64,000 nucleotides of DNA. It comes from Anaerobutyricum hallii (GTDB taxonomy: Bacteria > Bacillota > Clostridia > Lachnospirales > Lachnospiraceae). The first letter of the stretch is position 1. Every line of letters begins with the position of its first letter. Below, piece by piece: positions 8,175 through 17,098 of this stretch. The notes under the pieces are model-generated. The model did not search any database, was not told the DNA's origin, and saw only the letters and a list, made by a program, of their open reading frames with translations. The stretch spans positions 3,009,001 through 3,073,000 of the forward strand of contig NZ_LT907978.1 of assembly GCF_900209925.1 (NCBI RefSeq), read 5' to 3'. The position numbers were made by a program, and so were the translations under genes.

Positions 8175-10076
8175 ATGAAGGAAAACAAAAACGATTTTAA
8201 ACCGTATATTCCTGCGGACCAGGTAGTTCCGGAATTTACAGTCACAGCCTTAATTCTTGGTATTTTACTTGCAGTTATTTTTGGTGCTGCTAACGCATAT
8301 CTTGGACTTCGAGTTGGTATGACCGTTTCCGCATCTATTCCTGCAGCCGTACTTTCCATGGGTATTATTCGTATCATTCTTCGTAAGAATTCTATCTTGG
8401 AAAACAACCTTGTTCAGACAATCGGTTCAGCCGGTGAGTCTGTTGCTGCCGGAGCAATCTTTACTCTCCCTGCTTTATTCTTATGGGCAAAAGAAGGTAA
8501 GATTGATTCTCCTAGTATTTTAACTATCTTTTTAGTTGCACTTGTTGGTGGTATCCTTGGTGTCTGTTTCATGGTTCCACTTCGTCAGGCTCTTATCGTT
8601 GAAGAACATGGTGTTCTTCCTTTCCCTGAAGGAACTGCTTGTGCAGAGGTTCTCCTTGCCGGAGAAGAAGGTGGTAACAAAGCTGGTATCGTATTCTCCG
8701 GTCTTGGTATCGCTGCTATTTACAAATTCATCGCTGATGGAGTTAAACTTTTCCCTAGTGAAATTGGTTATGATATTCAGGCATATGCCGGTTCTTCCGT
8801 AGGTATTCAGGTTCTTCCTGCTCTTGCCGGCGTTGGTTACATCTGTGGACCTCAGATTTCAAAATATATGTTCGCAGGTGGTACTTTAAGCTGGTTTGTA
8901 CTCATGCCTATGATCGCATTATTCGGTAAAGATGCTACAATCTTCCCTGGAAGTGAAGTAATTTCTACTCTTGCTCCAGGATCATTATGGGGAACTTATA
9001 TCAAGTACATTGGTGCCGGTGCTGTTGCAGCTGGTGGTATCATGAGCTTAATCAAGACTTCTCCACTCATTGTCCGTACATTTAAACAGGCAATGGGCAG
9101 CATGGCTAAAAACCGAGCTACTGCTGATGCTTCCCGTACACAGCGCGACTTACCAATGCCGATCATTCTTGGTATTATCGCTGTTATCGCTGTTACCATC
9201 TGGTTACTTCCAATTTTCCCTGTAAGTTTCCTCGGTGCAGTTCTCGTTGTTATATTCGGATTCTTCTTTGCAACTGTTTCCGCCCGTATGGTTGGATTAA
9301 TCGGTTCTTCTAACAACCCAGTTTCCGGTATGGCAATCGCTACTTTAATTATTTCTACTTTAATTTTAAAAGCTACAGGAACTACAGGAACTACAGGTAT
9401 GATCGGTTCCATCTGTATCGGTAGTATTATCTGTATCGTTGCTGCTATTTCCGGCGATACTTCACAGGATTTAAAGACAGGTTTCATCGTAGGTGCTACA
9501 CCTAAACTTCAGCAGATTGGTGAAATGGTTGGTGTTATCGCTTCCTCCGCTGCAATCGGATATGTTTTATATCTGTTAAATGCTGCATGGGGATTCGGTT
9601 CTAACGAGATTCCTGCTCCACAGGCTACTATGATGAAGATGCTCGTTGAAGGTATCATGAATGCAGAACTTCCATGGGCATTGATCCTTGTTGGTGTATT
9701 TATCGCTATCGTTGTTGAGATTCTTGGTATTCCAGTACTTCCATTTGCCGTTGGTATGTACCTTCCATTCTCACTGAGTGCTGGTATTATGGCAGGTGGG
9801 GTTGTCCGTTGGATTCTTGAACGCCGTAAAGCAGCGAATGAAAGCGAAGAAAAAGAAAAGAAAGCTTGCATCGAACGTGGAACATTATTTACTTCCGGTC
9901 TGATTGCCGGAGAGGGACTCATGGGAGTTATCCTTGCTATTTGTGCGGTAGCAAAAGTTGACTCTAAGTTTGTTTCCCCTGTTGCCCTTCCACAGATTGC
10001 CAGCTTAGTTATTTTCATCATTTTACTTGCTTATTTATACTTCTTATGTGTAAAAAAGAACAACAAAACTAATTAA
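8175..10076 (+). CDS. OPT-family oligopeptide transporter
   Basis: 633 residues, almost entirely transmembrane, with the OPT family pattern AYLGLRVGMTVSASIPAAVLSMG near the N-terminus and GDTSQDLKTGFIVGATP in the C-terminal half. OPT proteins import small peptides or metal-chelate conjugates; bacterial members are poorly characterised, so the substrate stays open. Hydrophobic segments cover most of residues 20-625, with short charged loops (for example ERRKAANESEEKEKKA near 550). GAAAGGA precedes the start. Codon use is rich in GGT/GCT/CTT, suggesting good expression. Confidence 0.92.
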   Translation: MKENKNDFKPYIPADQVVPEFTVTALILGILLAVIFGAANAYLGLRVGMTVSASIPAAVLSMGIIRIILRKNSILENNLVQTIGSAGESVAAGAIFTLPALFLWAKEGKIDSPSILTIFLVALVGGILGVCFMVPLRQALIVEEHGVLPFPEGTACAEVLLAGEEGGNKAGIVFSGLGIAAIYKFIADGVKLFPSEIGYDIQAYAGSSVGIQVLPALAGVGYICGPQISKYMFAGGTLSWFVLMPMIALFGKDATIFPGSEVISTLAPGSLWGTYIKYIGAGAVAAGGIMSLIKTSPLIVRTFKQAMGSMAKNRATADASRTQRDLPMPIILGIIAVIAVTIWLLPIFPVSFLGAVLVVIFGFFFATVSARMVGLIGSSNNPVSGMAIATLIISTLILKATGTTGTTGMIGSICIGSIICIVAAISGDTSQDLKTGFIVGATPKLQQIGEMVGVIASSAAIGYVLYLLNAAWGFGSNEIPAPQATMMKMLVEGIMNAELPWALILVGVFIAIVVEILGIPVLPFAVGMYLPFSLSAGIMAGGVVRWILERRKAANESEEKEKKACIERGTLFTSGLIAGEGLMGVILAICAVAKVDSKFVSPVALPQIASLVIFIILLAYLYFLCVKKNNKTN

Positions 10077-10104
10077 CAATTAAATTACAAAACATATTTA
10101 ATTT

Positions 10105-10135
10105 CTGGCAGTGAGAGAACCTCTTTCACTGCCAA
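10105..10135. terminator. Weak hairpin after the OPT gene
   Basis: GGCAGTGA (10107-10114) pairs with TCACTGCC (10126-10133). There is no strong T run after it, so termination is uncertain. Confidence 0.4.
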
Positions 10136-10140
10136 AATTA

Positions 10141-10180
10141 TTGAATCACGCGCCAAGTCTCGCGGCTGCTCGACTTGAAA
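10141..10180. repeat. Fragment of REP-like family E
   Basis: About 40 bases beginning GAATCACGCGCCAAGTCTCG are the reverse complement of 32868-32907 with few changes. Confidence 0.7.
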
Positions 10181-10354
10181 TATACATTTGATTTTAATAC
10201 CAAATCGTTATAAAATATAAATTGTTTCAGAATTATGGGAGTAGCATTCGCTGTGGAGTAATTCGCGACGTCATGCTGGGAGCAAAATACCTTTTAATCC
10301 TAATATCACTGTATAATTTAATTTATATAATTTAATTTATAGAAAGGATTCTCT

Positions 10355-10729
10355 ATGACTAAACAGAAAATAGATAAAAACTATCTTGACTATATTCCTG
10401 TCAAAAACCCTGATATAGAATATGAAACAAACGAAAAAGGAACTATCACTGTTTTTATCCGCTGGGAAGGTTTCTTTAATAAGATTGCTCAGAAATTTTT
10501 TCACCGCCCAAAAGTAAGTTCCATCGATCTTGATGATTACGGAAGCTTTGTCTGGGGCATCATCGATGACAAAAAGGATATTTACACACTTTCAAAAGAA
10601 CTCGATCAAAAGTTCCCTAACATGGAAAAGTCCCTGTCCCGTCTCATTAAGTTCTTAGAAATATTAAAAGATCATCATTTAATCACTTATTCCGAAAAAA
10701 AGAGCAATTCAAACATAAAAACTTGCTAG
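10355..10729 (+). CDS. PqqD-family peptide-chaperone-like protein
   Basis: 124 residues. The central part (KVSSIDLDDYGSFVWGIIDDKKDIYTLSKEL, in two stretches) matches the PqqD fold, in which a small protein carries a precursor peptide to a radical SAM partner. No radical SAM maturase or precursor peptide lies next to it here, so its role is open. AGAAAGGA precedes the start. The next gene, 61 bases on, points the same way and may be co-transcribed. Confidence 0.75.
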   Translation: MTKQKIDKNYLDYIPVKNPDIEYETNEKGTITVFIRWEGFFNKIAQKFFHRPKVSSIDLDDYGSFVWGIIDDKKDIYTLSKELDQKFPNMEKSLSRLIKFLEILKDHHLITYSEKKSNSNIKTC

Positions 10730-10790
10730 AAATAGCCAGTAATATGTATAACACAGATTTACGATTGAATAAATATGAAAGGATCATACT

Positions 10791-11156
10791 ATGGAATTAC
10801 TGAAAAATCTGTTACAGTATCTCCCTTATATTTTACTCTTTGCCATAGCTACCATGTTAATCTACGGCTGGGGATTATGGCGTTCTCTGCACCAGAAACA
10901 AGATTTAAATAACCTATTGACCTCAAAAGGAATCAGTAAAATAAAAAAAGAACTAAAACGTAATGGGAAGATGACAAAAAAAGAACTCGCCGACTGTATA
11001 CAGGGGCTCACCGCTCAACAGCCTTTTAGCAAACAACGCATCGGTGTCACCAATCCCACTCAGTTTCTTGACTCGCTCCTTCCTTACATGGAACGTCAGG
11101 AAATGATAACAAAAACAAAAGAAAACGGAAAGGTATATTACTATTTGATTCATTGA
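10791..11156 (+). CDS. Small membrane-anchored protein, winged-helix-like C-terminus, unknown function
   Basis: 121 residues. One transmembrane helix (about residues 10-30, YILLFAIATMLIYGWGLW) is followed by a basic region. The C-terminal part (about 45-120, with MTKKELADCIQGL and LPYMERQEMITKTKENGKVYYYLIH) has the spacing of a winged helix with a wing hairpin. I do not recognise a named family. The last codons and the TGA stop lie in sequence (ATTACTATTTGATTCATT) that recurs beside other hairpin elements, so the C-terminus may be set by element A1. Confidence 0.6.
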   Translation: MELLKNLLQYLPYILLFAIATMLIYGWGLWRSLHQKQDLNNLLTSKGISKIKKELKRNGKMTKKELADCIQGLTAQQPFSKQRIGVTNPTQFLDSLLPYMERQEMITKTKENGKVYYYLIH

Positions 11157-11162
11157 GAGAGA

Positions 11163-11292
11163 ACAGACGAAAAAAGAAACCATACCATATCCCATCTGCT
11201 CTGTAGTCGCTGTGTTTAAGATGCTCATCCGCATCTTAAACACGCTCCGAAGCCGCATCTGGGATATGGTATGGTTTCTTTTTTCTGTGTTT
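11163..11292 (-). repeat. Hairpin element A1 (TCGGAGC/GCGACTA family)
   Basis: A 25-bp perfect outer stem (AAAAAAGAAACCATACCATA with its complement, extended to CCCA) encloses the internal loop and an inner stem GTGTTTAAGATGC/GCATCTTAAACAC. The conserved motif TCGGAGC..GCGACTA reads on the minus strand. It begins seven bases after a stop codon. Confidence 0.9.
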
Positions 11293-11391
11293 TGGCTCCA
11301 GAAGGAAGGAATGCAATAGTCTTCTGACCTCTCCCCCTTCTCTCACCAAAGACTATTTCATTCATTCCATGTGGTACCAACAAACAGAAAA

Positions 11392-11511
11392 TAAAAAGAA
11401 TAGACCATCGCAAATGTAATGTGAGAGCAAGTAAAAATGCCGAACAGGCATTTTCTACGCAGTGATATCTTTACATTTGCGATGGTCTATTCTTTTTATT
11501 TTCGTCTGTTT
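11392..11511 (+). repeat. Hairpin element B2
   Basis: Outer stem GAATAGACCATCGCAAATGT with its complement, inner stem AAATGCC/GGCATTT, and an internal loop variant (TGAGAGC/GTGATAT). It ends TTTTCGTCTG one base before the L25 stop codon. With A1 it forms an inverted pair spanning 11163-11511. Confidence 0.85.
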
Positions 11512-11512
11512 T

Positions 11513-12097
11513 CTATTCTTCTTCCGTTTCTGTTTCTTCATCTTCCGGAACTTCATTGTGTACTTCTGTTACCTGTACAACAGTTTCCTCCGGATTCGTT
11601 TTCAGATGAATGCCTTCTGTAGTTGCAATTGGTAAATCTGCAACTCTGATTGTATCACCAGCCTGTTTACCAGTTAAGTCAATCTCAACTTTTTCAACCA
11701 GATCCTCCGGTAATGCTTCATAACTGATTTCTTCTAATAATAATTCTACAACACCAGATTTTACCTTATCGTGATTTAAAAGTACAACCTCTGCTACAGA
11801 ATGTACTTTCTCACCCTTTACTAATGCCTGGAAATCCATCTCCACAATCTCATGTTTCATTGGATTATAGTCAATCTCTTTTAATAAGACTGGCATTGTC
11901 TCTCCATCAACAGTGAGTTTTAACTGACTTCCCTTATTACAGGTTCTTAAGATTCTTTCTGCCTCTTTTTTCTCAATTTTCAGCGGCATGGAGCCTTCCA
12001 TGTTCTTACCGAACACATTGCCTGTAACAAATCCTTCCCTTCTAAGCTTTTTTGCCTTGATTTGCATATCTCTTTTTTCAGCACTTAAAGTATTCAT
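11513..12097 (-). CDS. rplY: 50S ribosomal protein L25 / general stress protein Ctc
   Basis: 194 residues of the long L25 (Ctc/TL5) form: an N-terminal 5S-rRNA-binding beta barrel (about 1-90, with RREGFVTGNVFGKNMEGSMP and QLKLTVDGETMPVLLKEIDY) and a C-terminal beta domain (about 95-180, EALPEDLVEKVEIDLTGKQAGDTI). It ends in an acidic tail of mostly Glu, as in many Firmicutes. GGAGGA precedes the start. The leader has an extended -10 promoter (TGC TATAAT, 12207-12212, minus) and a short hairpin at 12167-12187. Element B2 abuts the stop codon and probably terminates transcription. Confidence 0.93.
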   Translation of the reverse strand: MNTLSAEKRDMQIKAKKLRREGFVTGNVFGKNMEGSMPLKIEKKEAERILRTCNKGSQLKLTVDGETMPVLLKEIDYNPMKHEIVEMDFQALVKGEKVHSVAEVVLLNHDKVKSGVVELLLEEISYEALPEDLVEKVEIDLTGKQAGDTIRVADLPIATTEGIHLKTNPEETVVQVTEVHNEVPEDEETETEEE

Positions 12098-12545
12098 TTA
12101 TCTTTTCCTCCAAAATGTCTGATGCTTAGAGGCCCTACTTTATCAGGTCTGATAAGTATTTTTCACGGTTATTCTTTTTAAATAACCTCTTCTTTGTTAC
12201 GCTGCAATTATAGCACTGCTGTCAGAAAAAAGATTCACAAACATTTTTATTTTTAAAGGATTTTTTTATTAATTTTTAAAAACATTTTAAAAATGTGTAG
12301 ACAATTTAAACAAAATATTTTTTCTATCACTTAACAGATGTTCTATAAAACATTTTTCCAGACATTCATTTTTACTCAAAAGGTGAAGTGGATTTAGAAA
12401 ATACTTTCTATAAAATGTGTATTATATTCATGGAAACTTTCACCAAAACAGTAGTAGTTCATCACGGACTACGTCAACTGAATAAAGTAAAATATCCCAC
12501 AAATCAGGGAGAGTACAGATTACTTATTGATTCTTCAAACAAATT
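12098..12545. other. Intergenic region upstream of L25
   Basis: Contains the L25 leader: an extended -10 (TGC before TATAAT on the minus strand, 12207-12212) and two small hairpins, GGTTATT/AATAACC (12167-12187) and TATCA/TGATA near 12143. Positions 12220-12545 are very AT-rich with no gene recognised. Confidence 0.5.
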
Positions 12546-13229
12546 CTAAGACTCTCCTTCAAATAATTCCTGCACAGATAATAGACGAAAATGATTCTTT
12601 TTCACATAAACCAATCCTTCTTTGGACATTTTACCAAGTTCTTTTGAGAGGGCGGAACGGTCTACGCTTAAGTAGTCTGCAAGCTGCTGGCGGTTAAATG
12701 GTATATCAAATTCTTTACTGTTACATAATACTGCCTGATTAGATAAATAGGATAACAGTCTTCCCCGGATAGATTTGGAGGAAGTGTTAAAAATTCTTCG
12801 GGACAGGGCGAGATTTTTCTGTGCGGAAACCTGTAAAAGATTTTCTATGAGTTTATTATGGAAAATGCAGGAATTAGAGCAGATGTGAAGCATTTTTCCC
12901 ACATTTAAAAATAAAATTTCTGTATCTTCTGCAGCAATGACATTGACTATCATTTTCTGGTCTGGGATACTGGCATAGGTTTCTGCAAAGATTTCTCCTT
13001 CACCTGCCCGCTCTAACACGCTGCGATTTCCCCAAATATCATCATTTTCTATTAAAACACTTCCTGATAAAACAACGCCGACACAGGATACGACTTCACC
13101 AGCCCGGTAAATCATTTCTTCCTTTTTATATTTGCGTTTGCCCGCCTTTAAGCAGGACAACATCTGCTCTGTTTCTTCCGGCGTTGCCCCCTGGAAAAGC
13201 ACTGTTTTTGATAATTTATAAAAATCCAT
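12546..13229 (-). CDS. Crp/Fnr-family transcriptional regulator
   Basis: 227 residues from MDFYKLSKTV, which has GGGGAG six bases upstream. An N-terminal cyclic-nucleotide-binding-type beta roll (about 15-120) and dimer helix are followed by a Crp-type winged helix (about 150-220) with FNRQQLADYLSVDRSALSKE as recognition region. The N-terminal Cys cluster of true FNR is absent. It is divergent from cupin-hcp, and a palindrome in the gap suggests it is the activator of that pair; relatives respond to nitrosative or redox stress, possibly through haem. The signal is an inference. Confidence 0.88.
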   Translation of the reverse strand: MDFYKLSKTVLFQGATPEETEQMLSCLKAGKRKYKKEEMIYRAGEVVSCVGVVLSGSVLIENDDIWGNRSVLERAGEGEIFAETYASIPDQKMIVNVIAAEDTEILFLNVGKMLHICSNSCIFHNKLIENLLQVSAQKNLALSRRIFNTSSKSIRGRLLSYLSNQAVLCNSKEFDIPFNRQQLADYLSVDRSALSKELGKMSKEGLVYVKKNHFRLLSVQELFEGES

Positions 13230-13244
13230 AATTTTCTCCCCGTT

Positions 13245-13287
13245 TGTTGTCAAAACAACATATTTATTAAATCAACTATATTATACT
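13245..13287 (+). promoter_or_regulatory. Predicted Crp/Fnr-type operator and cupin-hcp promoter
   Basis: TGTTGT-CAAA-ACAACA (13245-13260) is a perfect 6+6 palindrome. A -10 box TATACT lies at 13282-13287 with no good -35 box. With a start seven bases after the -10, the palindrome centre sits at about -41.5, the class II activator position. It also covers the regulator's own start region. Confidence 0.65.
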
Positions 13288-13319
13288 GCGTATAGAAAGT
13301 CAATTAAAGGAGGATAACA

Positions 13320-13655
13320 ATGGCTTATATCAAAAATATTTCACATGAAGAAGTTTTACATCTTGCTGACCAGGTTTCTGCCGATAAAGGACAGATTGTC
13401 AGCAAAACATTAGCACAGAATGACCATGTAAGTGTGACACTTTTCGCATTTTCCAAAGATGAAGAAATCGCTACACATGATTCTACTGGTGATGCAATGG
13501 TTCTCGTTCTTGAAGGAACCGGTCAGTTCACTGTTGATGGCAAAGAATATATTTTACAGGCAGGAGATACCCTCGTTATGCCAGCGAAAAAACCTCATTC
13601 TGTTTACGCAAAAGAAGACTTTAAGTGGCTTCTCACTGTTGTATTTCCTTCATAA
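13320..13655 (+). CDS. Small cupin-domain protein
   Basis: 111 residues forming a single cupin barrel: motif 1 around [21 protein letters not shown] and motif 2 around [19 protein letters not shown]. One usual metal-ligand histidine is replaced in motif 1 (HDSTGDAM where GH..HPH..E is common), so the metal site may be altered. AAAGGAGG precedes the start. The hcp gene begins 35 bases on, so the two are co-transcribed; a small cupin beside hcp is a recurring clostridial arrangement. The role is unknown, possibly protective. Confidence 0.85.
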   Translation: MAYIKNISHEEVLHLADQVSADKGQIVSKTLAQNDHVSVTLFAFSKDEEIATHDSTGDAMVLVLEGTGQFTVDGKEYILQAGDTLVMPAKKPHSVYAKEDFKWLLTVVFPS

Positions 13656-13690
13656 AGGAATTTTGTAGAAGAAAAAGGAGATTAAATTTT

Positions 13691-15331
13691 ATGGAAAACC
13701 AAATGTTTTGTTATCAGTGTCAGGAAACTGCCGGATGCAGTGGATGTACTCGTGTTGGAGTCTGTGGAAAACAGCCCGATGTCGCTGCCATGCAGGATTT
13801 ATTGGTCTATGCTACAAAAGGAATTTCTGCGGTAACTACTACTTTAAGACAGGAAGGAGTAGCGATTCAGCCAGCAGTCAATCACATGATTACACTGAAT
13901 TTATTTACTACAATCACCAATGCCAACTTTAGCAAAGAAGCAATTATCGCCCGGATTCAGGAAACACTTTCCGAAAAAGATTTGCTCCTTTCTAAACTAA
14001 CAAATATAGATGCACTCCCAGAAGCAGCTCTCTGGAACGGCTCCGTGGAGGAATTTGATACAAAAGCTGCAGCTGTCGGCGTTCTTTCTACAGAAAATGA
14101 GGACATCCGAAGTCTTCGTGAACTGATTACTTACGGATTAAAAGGACTTTCCGCTTACTCCAAGCATGCAAATGTTCTTTTACAGGATAATGAGGAAATT
14201 GATGCATTTATGCAGCGTGCCCTTGCCGCAACTCTCGATGACAGTTTATCTGCTGATGATTTAATCGCTCTTACTTTAGAAACTGGTAAATACGGTGTGG
14301 ACGGTATGGCTCTCCTTGACAATGCCAATACTTCCACCTACGGAAATCCAGAAATCACAAAGGTAAACATCGGTGTTGGCACCCGTCCAGGCATCCTTGT
14401 TTCCGGTCATGACCTTCGTGACCTTGAAATGTTACTCAAACAGGCACAGGGAAGCGGTGTGGATGTATATACTCATTCTGAAATGCTTCCTGCACACTAT
14501 TATCCCGCTTTCAAAAAATATCCAAACTTCGTCGGCAACTACGGAAATGCATGGTGGAAACAGAAAGAGGAATTTGAAAGCTTCCACGGCCCGATTCTCA
14601 TGACAACAAACTGCATCGTTCCACCAAAGGACAGCTACAAAGACAGATTATACACAACCGGAGCAGCCGGTTATCCAGGTTGTAAACACATTTCTGGTGA
14701 AATTGGGGAAGAAAAAGACTTCTCCGCAATTATTGAGCAGGCAAAACACTGTGCACCACCAGAAGAAATCGAACGTGGAGAAATTATAGGCGGCTTTGCC
14801 CATAATCAGGTACTTGCCCTCGCCGATGATATTGTTACCGCTGTAAAATCCGGTGCAATTAGGAAGTTTGTCGTTATGGCAGGCTGTGACGGCCGCATGA
14901 AATCACGAAATTACTACACAGATTTTGCAAAAGCATTACCAAAAGATACGGTAATTCTCACCGCAGGCTGTGCAAAATACAAATACAATAAGTTGAATTT
15001 AGGTGATATTGGCGGTATTCCACGAGTACTTGATGCCGGACAGTGCAACGACTCCTACTCCCTCGCCGTTATTGCCCTCAAATTAAAAGAAGTATTTGGA
15101 CTTGAGGATATTAATGAACTTCCAATCATCTACAATATTTCCTGGTATGAGCAAAAGGCAGTCATCGTTTTACTTGCCCTTCTCTACCTTGGAGTAAAAA
15201 ATATCCACCTCGGACCGACACTCCCTGCGTTCTTATCCCCAAATGTTACGAAGGTATTAGTGGATAACTTTGGTATCGCTGGGATTGGAAGTGTGGAAGA
15301 AGATTTAAAACTCTTTGGATTATCAGAGTAA
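13691..15331 (+). CDS. hcp: Hybrid-cluster protein (hydroxylamine reductase)
   Basis: 546 residues from [18 protein letters not shown]. The N-terminal cysteines (C7, C10, C19, C25, spacing Cx2C-x8-C-x5-C) bind a cubane cluster; later motifs [22 protein letters not shown] and [20 protein letters not shown] carry ligands of the hybrid 4Fe-2S-2O cluster. Hcp reduces hydroxylamine or nitric oxide in the cytoplasm and protects against nitrosative stress. An in-frame extension to 13625 overlaps the cupin gene and is unlikely. AAAAAGGAG precedes the start. Regulation is probably by the divergent Crp/Fnr protein. Confidence 0.96.
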   Translation: MENQMFCYQCQETAGCSGCTRVGVCGKQPDVAAMQDLLVYATKGISAVTTTLRQEGVAIQPAVNHMITLNLFTTITNANFSKEAIIARIQETLSEKDLLLSKLTNIDALPEAALWNGSVEEFDTKAAAVGVLSTENEDIRSLRELITYGLKGLSAYSKHANVLLQDNEEIDAFMQRALAATLDDSLSADDLIALTLETGKYGVDGMALLDNANTSTYGNPEITKVNIGVGTRPGILVSGHDLRDLEMLLKQAQGSGVDVYTHSEMLPAHYYPAFKKYPNFVGNYGNAWWKQKEEFESFHGPILMTTNCIVPPKDSYKDRLYTTGAAGYPGCKHISGEIGEEKDFSAIIEQAKHCAPPEEIERGEIIGGFAHNQVLALADDIVTAVKSGAIRKFVVMAGCDGRMKSRNYYTDFAKALPKDTVILTAGCAKYKYNKLNLGDIGGIPRVLDAGQCNDSYSLAVIALKLKEVFGLEDINELPIIYNISWYEQKAVIVLLALLYLGVKNIHLGPTLPAFLSPNVTKVLVDNFGIAGIGSVEEDLKLFGLSE

Positions 15332-15369
15332 CTAGAGCGTGCTTGAAAAATGCTCTAGTAATTTTTTGG
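15332..15369 (+). terminator. Intrinsic terminator of hcp
   Basis: ACTAGAGC pairs with GCTCTAGT around a 13-base loop, followed by AATTTTTT. The core is nearly identical to a hairpin at 30085-30107. Confidence 0.85.
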
Positions 15370-15461
15370 GGGGCTAAACAGACGAAAACCATCTGTCTCC
15401 CTCCATTTTCTCCTCAAATCCTCCTTCCTTTGATTTGATTCACTAAATTCTGCCAAAGTCA

Positions 15462-15587
15462 GCCTGTTGGAAGATAAATAAAGCATATTTGTGGCCTCGG
15501 AGCAAGGTTTGGATGCGAGCGCGTAAGCGAACATTTAAACCGCCGCGACTAAAGCCACAAATATGCTTTATTTATCTTCCAACAGGC
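15462..15587 (+). repeat. Hairpin element C1 (TCGGAGC/GCGACTA family)
   Basis: A perfect 33-bp outer stem (15462-15494 with 15555-15587) encloses TCGGAGC (from 15497) and GCGACTA (15545-15551) and a less regular inner stem GGTTTGGATG/CATTTAAACC. It lies in the 15332-15685 gap, which otherwise holds the hcp terminator and the hom promoter. Confidence 0.9.
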
Positions 15588-15609
15588 GTCCGGCTCCTTT
15601 AACAAATCA

Positions 15610-15655
15610 AAGGTTGTGTATTTGACAGGACTCTGTTAAAATGGTACACAACCTT
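15610..15655 (+). promoter_or_regulatory. hom promoter enclosed in an inverted repeat
   Basis: TTGACA (15622-15627) and TACACA (15645-15650) are 17 bases apart. The promoter lies between AAGGTTGTGTA (15610-15620) and TACACAACCTT (15645-15655), a perfect 11+11 inverted repeat with a 24-base spacer. It could be a two-half-site operator or an RNA hairpin. Confidence 0.55.
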
Positions 15656-15685
15656 ATTTATTGATTTTTTATTTGGAGGTAATTT

Positions 15686-16978
15686 ATGGAATCAGTTCAG
15701 AATAAAATTGTGAAAGCCGCTTTATTAGGTGCCGGTACTGTCGGAAGCGGCGTATATGAACTCGTAAAAGAGCGTCAGGAAGATTTTCCACATATCTGTG
15801 GCGCACAGATCGAGATTGCAAAAATTCTTGTTCGTGATGCTTCTAAAGAAAGAGCGGGAATCCCATCTGATCTTCTTACTGATAGCTGGGAAGAGATCAT
15901 CGCTGATGACAGCATCTCTATTATTATAGAAGTAATGGGTGGAATCGAACCTGCAAAGTCCTATCTTCTTGAAGCGATGAAGGCAGGAAAACAAGTCGTA
16001 ACCGCCAATAAAGATTTAATTGCTGAGCATGGTCATGAACTTTTAGATACAGCGGAAAAATATGGCTGTGATTTTAAGTTTGAAGCTGCTGTTGCCGGAT
16101 GTGTTCCAATCATTCAAGTATTAAAACAGAGTATGTCCAGTGAAAATATTACTGAAATCATGGGGATTGTAAACGGTACAACAAATTATATTCTTACCCG
16201 CATGACACAGAGTGGCATGAGTTATGATGAAGCCTTAAAAGAAGCAACCGATCTTGGTTATGCAGAAGCAGATCCTACTGCTGATGTAGATGGTCTTGAT
16301 GCCGGACGTAAGATTGCTATTATGGCTTCGATTGCCTTCCATTCACGTGTTACATTTTCTGATGTCTATATCGAAGGAATTAGAAACATTACTGCAAAGG
16401 ATATTTTCTATGCAAAAGAATTTAATTCAGTAATTAAGCTTGTCGGTATTGCCAGAAAAGATGAGAATGGTATCGAAGTAAAAGTTCTTCCGATTCTCAT
16501 CCCACAAGAGCATCCTCTTGCTACAGTAAATGATTCTTTTAATGCGGTATTTGTTCATGGAACTGCTTCTGATGATACAATGTACTACGGTCGTGGGGCC
16601 GGCAAACGTCCAACTGCCAGCGCAGTAACTGGAGATTTATGTACCGTTGCAAGACATATTATTGAAAAACATTCAAATCTTCATGTATGCTCTTGCTATA
16701 AGGAACTTCCGATTAAAAATATCCAGGATACTTACTCCCGTTTCTTCCTTCGTATGCAGGTTGCTGACCGCCCAGGTGTCCTCGCAAACATTACAAGTGT
16801 ATTTGGCACAAGCCAGGTAAGTATTGCCCAGATTATTCAGAAATCACGCCAAAACGGAATCGCCGAACTGGTTATTATTACCGACAAAGTAAAAGAACTC
16901 TATTTTTCCGATGCTCTTAATATTTTGAAAAGACTTTCCATCGTTAACAGTATTTCCAGTCTCATCCGGGTATATTAA
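15686..16978 (+). CDS. hom: Homoserine dehydrogenase
   Basis: Reduces aspartate semialdehyde to homoserine with NAD(P)H, the branch to threonine and methionine. 430 residues: an N-terminal Rossmann domain (ALLGAGTVGSGVYELV near residues 12-27), a catalytic domain with GIVNGTTNYILTRM and EADPTADVDGLDAGRKIAI, and a C-terminal ACT domain (about 350-430, MQVADRPGVLANITSVFG) likely to give feedback control by threonine. Length and order fit the monofunctional ACT-containing family. GGAGGT precedes the start. It stands alone, 120 bases before pyk, which has its own promoter. Confidence 0.96.
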   Translation: MESVQNKIVKAALLGAGTVGSGVYELVKERQEDFPHICGAQIEIAKILVRDASKERAGIPSDLLTDSWEEIIADDSISIIIEVMGGIEPAKSYLLEAMKAGKQVVTANKDLIAEHGHELLDTAEKYGCDFKFEAAVAGCVPIIQVLKQSMSSENITEIMGIVNGTTNYILTRMTQSGMSYDEALKEATDLGYAEADPTADVDGLDAGRKIAIMASIAFHSRVTFSDVYIEGIRNITAKDIFYAKEFNSVIKLVGIARKDENGIEVKVLPILIPQEHPLATVNDSFNAVFVHGTASDDTMYYGRGAGKRPTASAVTGDLCTVARHIIEKHSNLHVCSCYKELPIKNIQDTYSRFFLRMQVADRPGVLANITSVFGTSQVSIAQIIQKSRQNGIAELVIITDKVKELYFSDALNILKRLSIVNSISSLIRVY

Positions 16979-17021
16979 GGATATTTTACATTCTTTTCTC
17001 GTAAATACCTTCAAATACCCG

Positions 17022-17049
17022 TTGACAAATTAATTGAAATTATTAAAAT
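17022..17049 (+). promoter_or_regulatory. Promoter of pyk
   Basis: TTGACA (17022-17027) and TAAAAT (17044-17049) are separated by 16 bases, about 50 bases before the pyk start. Confidence 0.7.
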
Positions 17050-17098
17050 AGAATGGTAATGCTAATTTTAAACTACGGAAATAGGAGGATTTATTACT

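Noticed and set aside
10953-11258. Minus-strand reading frame over A1, similar to frames at 56440-56709 and 55945-56148
   Set aside because: The shared protein sequence is only translation of type A hairpins; no ribosome binding site and no codon bias.
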